From contig NZ_JACJSP010000017.1 of the NCBI RefSeq assembly GCF_014698235.1, positions 31,534 to 95,533 on the forward strand: a stretch of 64,000 nt of DNA, written 5' to 3'. The translations under genes were made by a program, and so were the position numbers. The stretch comes from Limnothrix sp. FACHB-406. Its GTDB lineage: Bacteria > Cyanobacteriota > Cyanobacteriia > CACIAM-69d. The notes beneath the pieces are model-generated. The model had not been told where the DNA came from and searched no databases. It was given only the letters and a program-made list of their open reading frames with translations. Below are positions 25,123 through 32,925 of this stretch, one piece after another (position 1 is the stretch's first letter; each line of letters begins with the position of its first letter).

Positions 25123-26946
25123 ATGAGCGAAGCAGCGGTGCGACCGGCCAAAATTACGCGAGTGTTGCCTGGATCAATTGCCCAGGAGGTGGGGTTTGAA
25201 GTGGGCGATCGGTTGGTGGCCATCAATGGCCAAAAACCCCGAGATTTGATTGATTACAACTTCCTCTGTGCCGATGAGGTGTTGGAGTTGGAAGTGTTGG
25301 ATCAGCACGATCGCACCCACCTGGTTGAAATTGAAAAGGACTATGACGACGAGTTGGGCTTGGAATTTGAGGCGGCCCTGTTTGATGGACTGATTCAGTG
25401 CAATAACCGCTGTCCCTTTTGTTTTATTGATCAGCAGCCACCCGGTAAACGCGCATCGCTTTATTACAAAGATGATGATTATCGGTTGAGTTTTCTCTAT
25501 GGCTCCTATCTCACCCTCACCAATTTGACGCAGCGGGAATGGGATCGCATCGAGCGGCTGCGGTTGTCGCCTTTGTTTGTTTCGGTGCATTCCACGGAGC
25601 CAGAGGTGCGATCGCGCCTGCTGAAAAATCCTCGGGCGGGCGAGATCATGAACCAGTTAGCTTGGTTTCGCGATCGGCGCTTGCAAATCCATGCTCAAGT
25701 GGTGCTCTGTCCTGGCATTAATGATGGGGTGCATTTGGAGCGAACCATTCATGATTTGGCCGGCTTTTATGGATCGCCTGCGGGCCAAGCCGGGCCCAGT
25801 CGGCGGGCTATGCCGGCCCTGGCTGACCAAGCCGCGATCGGGGGTGGCTGGGCCATTTCCGAAAATGTGACGTTGTTGGCGGGGCGATCGCCTGGGGCCG
25901 ATTTGGGGGCGATCGAATCTGAGCGCGATCGGGTGGCGGTGATCGATCGCCTCGACGGTTCAGAAGCGGCAGAGTCGGATCTGTCTGACCCAAATGTTGT
26001 TAATCCGAATGTTGTCGATCCAGATGTTTTCGATCCAAATGTGTTCGATCCGCGATCGCAGCCCATGGGCTTGACGGATTGGGATTCAGAGGAAGATCAG
26101 GCCGATGGGGATGATCAGTGGGATGGGGCCGATGGGTTCGATCGGGCCGCTTGGGATGATCAAGACCCCAACGAGCTAGACGATGATCTAGATGGCGACC
26201 AAGACGAAGTGGAACCCCATCGCCCAACGGTCACCTCCGTGGCGATCGTGCCAGCGGGGCTAACGCAATTCCGCCCGGCCGATGATGAGCTACAGCCCGT
26301 TACCCCCGCCAAAGCCTGCGAAGTTATTGCCCAGGTGCGATCGCTCCAACAAACCTTTCGCCAAACCCTCGGTTCCACCTTTGTTTGGTTAGCCGATGAG
26401 TGGTTTCTGATTGCGGGTCAGGATTTGCCGGAAATGGTCGAGTACGAAGATTTTCCGCAAATCGACAACGGCGTGGGTTCCATTCGGCTGTTTGTGGATC
26501 AGTTTGAGCGGGCCCTGGCGGCGAACCCGGTGCGTGCAACTCCGTTTCCCCGTCGCCTCACCTGGGTGGTGGGGAACACGGTGGAGCGGCCCTTCAGTGG
26601 TTTGGTGCGCCAGCTCAATCAAATTTCGGGGCTAACGGTGCAGTTGGCGGCCCTAAATTCAGATTATTGGGGCCAAACCATGACCGTTACCGGCTTGCTG
26701 ACGGGCCAGGATTTGGTGCAAAAGTTGGCGTGCCAAGATTTGGGGGATGCGTTGCTGCTGCCGTCGTTGATGTTACGCCATGGTGAACAGCGCTTTTTGG
26801 ACGATATGACGGTGCAGGAGGTGAGCGATCGGCTGCAAGTCCCGATCGTGATTGTCACCAGTGCTGAAGCGGTGATTGAACAAGCGGTGGCCGCCGCTTG
26901 GCCCCAAGCGATCGCCCCCCAAGCGCCCAGTGATTTGCTGGCGTAG
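25123..26946 (+). CDS. PDZ/DUF512 radical SAM-like protein (TIGR03279-type) with a large acidic insertion
   Basis: This is a cyanobacterial/chloroplast-type protein of unknown function: an N-terminal PDZ-like domain (about residues 8-60), a cysteine motif C-x3-C-x2-C (QCNNRCPFCFIDQQPPG, near 92-108) and a C-terminal DUF512 region. AGGAG lies a few nt before ATG 25123, preferred over the open frame upstream; the product is 607 residues, versus roughly 430-450 in relatives as I recall them. The excess is one insertion at about residues 217-367 (25771-26223), between HDLAGFY and TVTSVAIVPAGLTQFR. It is rich in Asp, Glu and Gly and contains four DPNVV/DPNVF repeats. It should be soluble and carry an Fe-S cluster. 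Confidence 0.87.
   Translation: MSEAAVRPAKITRVLPGSIAQEVGFEVGDRLVAINGQKPRDLIDYNFLCADEVLELEVLDQHDRTHLVEIEKDYDDELGLEFEAALFDGLIQCNNRCPFCFIDQQPPGKRASLYYKDDDYRLSFLYGSYLTLTNLTQREWDRIERLRLSPLFVSVHSTEPEVRSRLLKNPRAGEIMNQLAWFRDRRLQIHAQVVLCPGINDGVHLERTIHDLAGFYGSPAGQAGPSRRAMPALADQAAIGGGWAISENVTLLAGRSPGADLGAIESERDRVAVIDRLDGSEAAESDLSDPNVVNPNVVDPDVFDPNVFDPRSQPMGLTDWDSEEDQADGDDQWDGADGFDRAAWDDQDPNELDDDLDGDQDEVEPHRPTVTSVAIVPAGLTQFRPADDELQPVTPAKACEVIAQVRSLQQTFRQTLGSTFVWLADEWFLIAGQDLPEMVEYEDFPQIDNGVGSIRLFVDQFERALAANPVRATPFPRRLTWVVGNTVERPFSGLVRQLNQISGLTVQLAALNSDYWGQTMTVTGLLTGQDLVQKLACQDLGDALLLPSLMLRHGEQRFLDDMTVQEVSDRLQVPIVIVTSAEAVIEQAVAAAWPQAIAPQAPSDLLA
25990..26049 (+). repeat. In-frame 4 x 15-bp tandem repeat inside the DUF512 gene
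   Basis: Four 15-bp units (starting 25990, 26005, 26020, 26035) encode five-residue repeats of the type PNVVN/PNVVD/PDVFD/PNVFD within the acidic insertion. Confidence 0.85.
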
Positions 26947-27292
26947 GAGTTTGGGGACTCGGGGGAGCGAGCCGGCCGATTCTGTAGGCCAGCCGCTAGA
27001 CTAACCAGTATGCTTTTTGAGGCACAACCTCGATTCGATCCTGGGTCGATTCTCAGTTTGATCTCAGTTCGATCGAGTATCCACTGCGCAAGGCCATCCA
27101 ACCGACGCTGGCAACCCCCACAGGGAGTAATCAATCCCTGAACTTTCGGGCCCCGAACTTTCGGGAGTTGGCAGCGTCTGCTGGTGACGATGCGAGCAAT
27201 AGGCGAGTAATTGAGTAATTTACGAACTTTGCACCAGTGGCAGCCGTCAAAACAGCCGGTTTTAGGCGTGAGGAGCGAAGCAAGTTTTGGTT
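26947..27292. other. Intergenic region with a strongly structured element, upstream of the tolC-type gene
   Basis: No gene is supported. The middle (27104-27178) forms an 11/12-bp closing stem around smaller hairpins; see the separate entry. The rest shows no recognised signal. Confidence 0.5.
27104..27178 (+). ncRNA. Candidate structured RNA element (multi-stem)
   Basis: GACGCTGGCAAC (27104-27115) pairs with GTTGGCAGCGTC (27167-27178) with one mismatch. Inside, CAGGGA/TCCCTG (27121-27126 / 27135-27140) forms one hairpin. CCCCGAA (27151-27157) can pair either with TTCGGG upstream (27145-27150) or TTCGGG downstream (27160-27165). It lies 115 bp before the tolC-type start and could be a leader switch, a separate small RNA or a DNA palindrome. 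It matches no family I know. Confidence 0.4.
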
Positions 27293-29284
27293 ATGAAGAT
27301 TGCCCATCGAGCGATCGCCACGGGTTTAGGGGTTACCGTCGCGTTGTGTTGTCTGTGGGCGGATGCCGCCCGCGCCGAGTCGGTGGAAGCGGATGCGGCC
27401 GCCACCTTGGCTGAAGCTGATCATGTCATAGCCGACAAGTCCCCTACTTCGCCACCGGATTCAGCCGCCGCGACTGGTTCGGAATCTGCTGAATCCGCTG
27501 AATCGCCTCATTTGCCTGTTAATTCGCTGAATTTGCCTAAGCCAGCTAAACCGGCCAAACCGGCTGTGGGTGTGGTGGCCACCGCAGTTCCGATCGCTGC
27601 CGAGCGTCATCAGGAGCCGATCGCCCAAGAATCAGCCAGCCAAGAGCAAGCCAGCCAAGAGCAAGCCGGTCAAGAGCAAGCGCTTGCAGCAGCCTCCCCC
27701 AGGGCCGACGCTTTCGAGTCGATCGGGGGAGACTCAGCTCCCGTGGCCCAGGCGAATGATAGTTCCAGTAATCCCGATCCGTTCGGAAATGTGCCCTCAG
27801 CGCCTGGTTCCTTGGGCGATCGGCCTGAAGGCAACACAGAAGCGGATGAGCTGGTGATCCAACGGCTGGAATCTGACCCAAACCCGCTGCAATTTCCCAC
27901 CCTGCCGGAAGAAGTGCGGATCTTGCTGACCCAGCCGATTACCCTTGAGCAGGCCCTAGAAATTGGCCGTCGCAATAACCGAGACCTGCGCCAGGCCTAC
28001 CTCAGCATCGAAAGCAGCCGGGCCCAACTGCGCCAGGCGATCGCCGCCAACTATCCCCAATTGCGGTTTTCCTCTTCCCTCTCGGATTCGCTCACGGCCG
28101 GCAGTCGTTTGAACCTGTTGTTGCAAAACCGGACCGCTCGCCGTCTCGGCAATTTTGGGGGCCAGGTGGACATTGACACCCAAGATCAGTTCACCTGGAG
28201 CAGCGCTCTGGAACTGAGCTACAACATCTACACTTCGGGACTGCGGCCCGCGAACATTGCCGCCGCCCAAGCCCAGTTGCGAGCCACTGAGTTGTCCCTC
28301 GAAGCCACCTTTGAGGATTTGCGGCGCGACATCACCGATAGCTACTACCGGCTACAGCAGGAAAACGAGCAGCTCAAAATTGACCAATCGGCGGTCAAGT
28401 TTCGGGAGCAAAGCGTGAAGGATGCCCAAGCTTTGGAAAAGGCTGGGTTGGGAACGCGGTTTGAGGTGCTGCAAGCGGAAGTGGAATTGGCCAACGATCG
28501 CCAGTTGGTGGTGCAAACGCGCGATCGACAAACCCAGCGCCGCCGAGAACTGGCCCGGCTGTTGAGCTTGCCGGAGGCGATCGACATCCAAACCGCTGAC
28601 CCGATCGCCAAGGCGGGTGAATGGACGCTGCCCCTCGAAGACAGCATCGTGTTGGCCTATCGCAACCGGGCAGAAATTGAACAGCAACTGGCCCAGCGAG
28701 AACTGAACAGCGCCCAACGGCGGGCCCGGTTGTCTCAGTTGGGGCCCCAGCTCAGTGCCTTTGCTCGCTATGAGTTGCTGGATGTGATTCAGCCCGATGA
28801 CGACTTCAGCTTGGTCAGCGGCTATTCCACGGGCTTGCAGTTGCAATGGACGCTGTTTGATGGCGGAGCGGCGCGGGCCCAGGCGCGTCAGGAGTCGGTG
28901 GCGATCGAGCAGGCCGAAAACGGTGTGGGTCGGGCGCGCGATCGAATTCGGTTTGAAGTGGAAGTGGCCTACTCCAACCTGCAAGCCAACGCCGAAAACA
29001 TTCAAACTTCCCTCAAGGCGATCGAGTCAGCCCAAGAGGAAGTGCGCTTGGCGCGGCTCCGGTTCCAGGCCGGCGTGGGCACACAGACCGATCGACTCAA
29101 CGCAGAAACCCGCCTTACCCGGGCGCGGGGTAACGTGCTGATTGCGATTATTGGCTACAACCGCGCGTTGGCCGCCCTCAACCGTGCCGTCAGCAACCTG
29201 CCGCCGGGTACGATTCAACCGGTTCCGGAACCGATTCAACTGCCTGAACTGGTCGATGCACCGACGGGCCCTGCTACTCCGTAG
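27293..29284 (+). CDS. TolC-family outer membrane efflux protein
   Basis: The 663-residue protein is an outer-membrane channel component of type I secretion or efflux systems. A signal peptide is clear (KIAHRAIATGLGVTVALCC, cleavage after ARA). Residues about 35-190 form a low-complexity Ala/Pro/Glu/Gln linker that includes SQEQ/GQEQ repeats. The TolC domain then has two related halves: TLEQALEIGRRNNRDLRQAY (near 217), and a second half around VLAYRNRAEIEQQLAQREL and LQLQWTLFDGGAARAQARQ. ATG 27293 follows a TTG codon two codons earlier. No partner ABC or fusion protein is adjacent; the RTX-trypsin at 60846 would be a plausible type I substrate. Confidence 0.92.
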   Translation: MKIAHRAIATGLGVTVALCCLWADAARAESVEADAAATLAEADHVIADKSPTSPPDSAAATGSESAESAESPHLPVNSLNLPKPAKPAKPAVGVVATAVPIAAERHQEPIAQESASQEQASQEQAGQEQALAAASPRADAFESIGGDSAPVAQANDSSSNPDPFGNVPSAPGSLGDRPEGNTEADELVIQRLESDPNPLQFPTLPEEVRILLTQPITLEQALEIGRRNNRDLRQAYLSIESSRAQLRQAIAANYPQLRFSSSLSDSLTAGSRLNLLLQNRTARRLGNFGGQVDIDTQDQFTWSSALELSYNIYTSGLRPANIAAAQAQLRATELSLEATFEDLRRDITDSYYRLQQENEQLKIDQSAVKFREQSVKDAQALEKAGLGTRFEVLQAEVELANDRQLVVQTRDRQTQRRRELARLLSLPEAIDIQTADPIAKAGEWTLPLEDSIVLAYRNRAEIEQQLAQRELNSAQRRARLSQLGPQLSAFARYELLDVIQPDDDFSLVSGYSTGLQLQWTLFDGGAARAQARQESVAIEQAENGVGRARDRIRFEVEVAYSNLQANAENIQTSLKAIESAQEEVRLARLRFQAGVGTQTDRLNAETRLTRARGNVLIAIIGYNRALAALNRAVSNLPPGTIQPVPEPIQLPELVDAPTGPATP

Positions 29285-29691
29285 GGGGCTTGGTTGGCCG
29301 GGATCGATCGAACTGGAATGGCCTGCTTTGAGCGGTCTTGCGTTTTGGGGGGCGATCGGGCCGAGGTCGGTTTTTTCGACTCTCTGCCACGATTGCTCCT
29401 GAGGCACTCGCATTAAACTGGGGTAGCTCAACAAACTGCAACATCTTGCAATGATCTTGCAATCTTTCACCGATTGCCTTTGCTTTCATTGCGTTTGTTG
29501 CATCTGTTGCTGCATCTGTTGTGTCCCTTGCTTGCAGCACTGCACCTGTGTTTGGGCGAAGCAGTGGCATTGGTCGTGGTTTTTGCCCCTTCTTGATCGC
29601 CCTGCCCACCACACGAGTTCCCAGTTTTCAGCAAAGACCCACAATTCCCCCTGAGCTACGCCCCGTCAGCGAGTCCCTTTCCCAACACCCT
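29285..29691. other. Intergenic region before the 2Fe-2S ferredoxin gene
   Basis: The plus frame is open here but has no homology to the ferredoxin family. The stretch contains short CTGTTGCATCTGTTG-like repeats around 29495-29525. No clear promoter hexamers were identified. Confidence 0.45.
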
Positions 29692-29988
29692 ATGGGCACT
29701 ATTCACTTCGTTAACGAAAACAAGGACGTAATCGCCGCCACCGGTTCCAACCTGCGAATCAAGGCGATCGAGAACGGCATTGATATCTATAAGCTGTACG
29801 GCAAAATGATGAACTGCGGTGGCTATGGCCAATGTGCCACCTGCGTTGTCGAAATTGTGGAAGGGATAGAAAATTTGTCCGATCGGACGGATTTTGAAAA
29901 TCGCACCCTTCGCAAGAAGCCCGACAATTACCGTTTGGCTTGCCAGGTGTTGGTGAATGGCCCCGTGAGCGTGCGTACTAAGCCCTAG
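29692..29988 (+). CDS. [2Fe-2S] ferredoxin-like protein
   Basis: From ATG 29692 the product is 98 residues with a plant-type beta-grasp ferredoxin fold. Cluster ligands appear as [11 protein letters not shown] (C-x5-C-x2-C, about residues 43-52) and a fourth Cys in YRLACQVLV (about 83). The spacing and the low acidity differ from photosynthetic PetF, so a specialised electron carrier is likely. Its redox partner is not visible from the context. A long upstream open frame is not part of the protein. A strong terminator follows at 30049-30090, indicating a monocistronic unit. Confidence 0.88.
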   Translation: MGTIHFVNENKDVIAATGSNLRIKAIENGIDIYKLYGKMMNCGGYGQCATCVVEIVEGIENLSDRTDFENRTLRKKPDNYRLACQVLVNGPVSVRTKP

Positions 29989-30048
29989 TATTGATGCCAG
30001 TGCTTTTGTAATTTCTAGGCCGAACAGAACTCTAGAACTCGACAATTA

Positions 30049-30090
30049 CCGAAGGTAACAGCGCTTTGTTGTGTTGTTCCTTCGGTTTTT
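30049..30090 (+). terminator. Intrinsic terminator of the ferredoxin gene
   Basis: CCGAAGG (30049-30055) pairs with CCTTCGG (30079-30085), extended by TAACA/TTGTT in the loop flank, and is followed by TTTTT. Confidence 0.85.
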
Positions 30091-30216
30091 GCGTTGGGAA
30101 TGGTTGATTGTTCCAACGCAACGGCCCATCTGCCCTGAAACAGTGGCACTGGCAACGGATTCTGTTGTGCAATTGCAATTGAGTAGATTAATCAGGCATG
30201 TAGATTGTTTCGGGGG

Positions 30217-30378
30217 CTAATGATAGGGGGTTGAATTGTCATCCTCCTCGCCGTAAGCGGACAAGCATTCCCGAGTCTCCCGATTTGGGTTTTCTGCTTC
30301 ATAGCACGCGCCTTCCGAGACTTGCTTTTCGGGTCTTACGGTCGCTCCACAGACTGACACCGCTAGCCCAGCGGCCAA
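30217..30378 (-). pseudogene. TnpB C-terminal remnant of an IS200/IS605-type element
   Basis: Read on the minus strand, an open segment of about 53 codons begins LAAGLAVSVCGATVRPEKQ and ends at a TAG at 30217. This resembles the C-terminal tail of IS605-family TnpB proteins in cyanobacteria. The frame is closed by a stop (30379-30381) immediately upstream and the nuclease body is absent. Next to it, at 30395-30416, lies CTAAAGGGCGGGGTTTCAGAC, a sequence of the kind found at ends of such elements. This looks like an internally deleted copy; the guide-RNA-like 3' region may survive. Confidence 0.5.
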
Positions 30379-30430
30379 CTACATTCTAACAAGTCCTAAA
30401 GGGCGGGGTTTCAGACTCCGTTTTCAAACG

Positions 30431-32632
30431 ATGAAGCGGCGGAATTTTCTGGGGTTGTTGGGCCTGGGTGCTGGTTCTGCGGTGGCCCTGGACTGGCAAA
30501 AAGTTTGGGCAAATCCGGGAACTGCAAGTGCATTGCGCCAGGCGATCACTGCGAAGTTTCAGCCCATTCCCTTTGCAATTCCTTTGGATTTTGAAGGAGC
30601 CTCGATCGCGGAGCAAATTGCCAGCCACCGCACGTTTACGGTGCAGGATAATTTGGTGCTGCCTGAGGGATTTACCTATGACCTGTTGGCGGTTTGGGGC
30701 GATCGCCTTGGAAACGGCCATGTGGGCTACAACAACGACTACCTGGGATTCGTGGCCACCGATCGCGATCGGGGAGATTTGGTGGTCAATTTTGAATATG
30801 TTTGCGCCAAGCCTTGGTTAGAGGCCTACGAAACGGTGATGGGGCGATCGCTCCCGATCGAGCCGGTGACCCGTGCCCTAGCCCAGGCCGGTGGTCAAGG
30901 CCTGGATTGGGGGCGACTGGCCCCCGCAGATCCCCTCCGCGAGGCCCTGCGGCAAATTGCCACCGCCGCTCTGGAAGACTTAGGGATCGGTGTCATCAGT
31001 ATTCAGCGCGATCGCACCGGGCGCTGGCGGCGGCAACCGTCCCGCCGAGAACGGCGAGTGACAGGCCTTTCGGGACTAACTGACGGGCACTACCTGCAAG
31101 CCACGGGCCCCGCCACGGCCATTTTCCGAAAGGCCACCATGCGGGGCTACAACGACCAACTGGGCGATCGAATCATTGGCACCTTTGCCAACTGTGCGGG
31201 TGGCACTTCTCCTTGGGGAACGGTTTTCAGCGCCGAAGAAAACTTTCAAGACGTGGTGGTGGAGCCAGTTCACGCGGATGGCAGCTCCTTTGCCCCTGAA
31301 ACACTCCGATTCAAGATGGACACCGACGACTTCATGGGCTGTGGCAGCCTGTTGGGTCTGGCGGGCAATAAATATGGCTGGATGGTGGAAATTGACCCCA
31401 AAAACCCTCAGGACTACGGAACCAAACACACCTGGCTGGGACGGTTTCGCCACGAAGCGGTAGCCCTGCGAGTTGTCCCCGATCGCCCCTTAGCAATCTA
31501 TTCCGGGTGCGATCGACGGGGTGGCCACATCTACAAATTCGTGAGCCAGGGCCGGGTGCGCAACCCCCAAGACAAACGCAACTCCCAACTGCTTCAGGAA
31601 GGAATGCTTTACGCGGCCCAGTTTGATCCCGACGGGACAGGGCGTTGGATCCCCTTAGCTCCGGATACGCCAGTGGATCCGGTTTTGCCCAGCCATTGCG
31701 TCGGGGGAATGGTCACCTTGCCCCAGCGGCCGGCGGGTGGCATTACCTGGGTGCGAGATGATGCGGTGGCCCTGGCCTTCAAGGCGAAATTTGCCACCCT
31801 CGGAGACCTATATGAAGGCACACCCGCAGAACGCCAAGGCGCAATTTTAATTGATGCCCACTTTGCAGCCAATGCAGCCGGAGCCACTTGCACGGCTCGG
31901 CCGGAGGATACGGAATTGGCGGCCGATGGCTCGGTGCTAATTGCCTTCACCTCCGGTTCCACCAACAGCCTGGACGGTGGCCCCGATCGCCGCGTCTTTG
32001 TGGGGCCCCAAGGGGAAGGAGCCTATGAGTATGGTTGGGTTGCTCGCCTGGTGGAAACTGATCAGGATCCGGCGGCCCTCACCTTCCGCTGGCAGTTGAT
32101 CGCCACAGGTGGGGAACCGGCGGCCGGAGGTTTGGGGTTTGCCAATCCCGATAATTTGGCCTTTGACCCGGGGGGCGATCTCTGGATGGTGACGGACATG
32201 AGCGGCGATAAACAAAATCGTCCGGTTCCTGCCAATCGCCGCGACTCCCAAGGCCAGCCCCTGAGCCAATCGAATCTCAGGGCTATCTATGGCAACAATT
32301 CCCTTTGGTGGTTGCCAACGCGCGGGCCAGCGGCCGGTTTGGCAATTCCCTTTGCCTATGGGCCCATGGAAACGGAACTAACGGGGCCTTGCTTTTTGCC
32401 CGATCGCGCCACCCTACTGATTTCGGTGCAACACCCTGGCGAATTTGGCGGTACTCGTCGCCAGGATGCCACTCAAGTGGTGGAACTGGCGGTGATGGCC
32501 ACCGATGGTACGCCTTTTATGCAGCGGCGCACTGTTCCGATCGGCTCCAATTGGCCGGAGGGTCATCGCAACCGACCGCCCAGACCGGGAATTGTGGCCA
32601 TTCGCCGCGAAGATTTACAGCCCTTTTGCTAG
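30431..32632 (+). CDS. phoX: PhoX-family alkaline phosphatase (DUF839)
   Basis: PhoX enzymes are calcium/iron-dependent phosphomonoesterases exported to scavenge phosphate. The 733-residue protein begins MKRRNFLGLLGLGAGSAVAL, a Tat signal peptide with the RRNFL motif. Family features include VGYNNDYLGF, CAGGTSPWGTVFSAEENF (active-site region near residue 255), a GCGSLLGLAGNKYGWMVEID-type strand and a late NPDNLAFDPGGDLWMVTDM beta-propeller blade. The C-terminal part includes QHPGEFGG. It is probably active in the periplasm or at the cell surface. Regulation by phosphate is expected from the family, but no site was seen. Confidence 0.9.
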   Translation: MKRRNFLGLLGLGAGSAVALDWQKVWANPGTASALRQAITAKFQPIPFAIPLDFEGASIAEQIASHRTFTVQDNLVLPEGFTYDLLAVWGDRLGNGHVGYNNDYLGFVATDRDRGDLVVNFEYVCAKPWLEAYETVMGRSLPIEPVTRALAQAGGQGLDWGRLAPADPLREALRQIATAALEDLGIGVISIQRDRTGRWRRQPSRRERRVTGLSGLTDGHYLQATGPATAIFRKATMRGYNDQLGDRIIGTFANCAGGTSPWGTVFSAEENFQDVVVEPVHADGSSFAPETLRFKMDTDDFMGCGSLLGLAGNKYGWMVEIDPKNPQDYGTKHTWLGRFRHEAVALRVVPDRPLAIYSGCDRRGGHIYKFVSQGRVRNPQDKRNSQLLQEGMLYAAQFDPDGTGRWIPLAPDTPVDPVLPSHCVGGMVTLPQRPAGGITWVRDDAVALAFKAKFATLGDLYEGTPAERQGAILIDAHFAANAAGATCTARPEDTELAADGSVLIAFTSGSTNSLDGGPDRRVFVGPQGEGAYEYGWVARLVETDQDPAALTFRWQLIATGGEPAAGGLGFANPDNLAFDPGGDLWMVTDMSGDKQNRPVPANRRDSQGQPLSQSNLRAIYGNNSLWWLPTRGPAAGLAIPFAYGPMETELTGPCFLPDRATLLISVQHPGEFGGTRRQDATQVVELAVMATDGTPFMQRRTVPIGSNWPEGHRNRPPRPGIVAIRREDLQPFC

Positions 32633-32858
32633 TTGCACCCAATTTTGGGGGGTAGCTCTCCGGTTCGCCTGGATCCAAAAGATGCCAAAAATTTGAGATG
32701 CCATCAAATTTGACTGGACTTGATCGAATTCGATCGAACTTGATCGAATCCTCCTGACCTTCCCGATTACCGATGAAATCAGGGGTTTCAGACCCTCCTT
32801 AACCGTAATTTTCGACAATCTTTTCCAAGACTCGGTTCCGCCTCTTGTCGGTTCGATC

Positions 32859-32864
32859 TATAAT
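32859..32864 (+). promoter_or_regulatory. Consensus -10 element of the porin gene (TATAAT)
   Basis: A perfect TATAAT lies about 62 bp before the porin start. The region 17 bp upstream has no good -35 hexamer. The leader between is short and ends in GTGAGGAAACGCGA, with GAGGA as ribosome site. Confidence 0.6.
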
Positions 32865-32925
32865 CGCCACAGGAAGTGTACTGACTCAGTAACACTTTCA
32901 CTGGTATCGGTGTGAGGAAACGCGA

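Larger units (their letters stand above)
29989..30430. other. Intergenic region between ferredoxin gene and phoX
   Basis: It holds the ferredoxin terminator and the IS605-type remnant. No Pho box-like direct repeats were recognised ahead of phoX. Confidence 0.5.
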
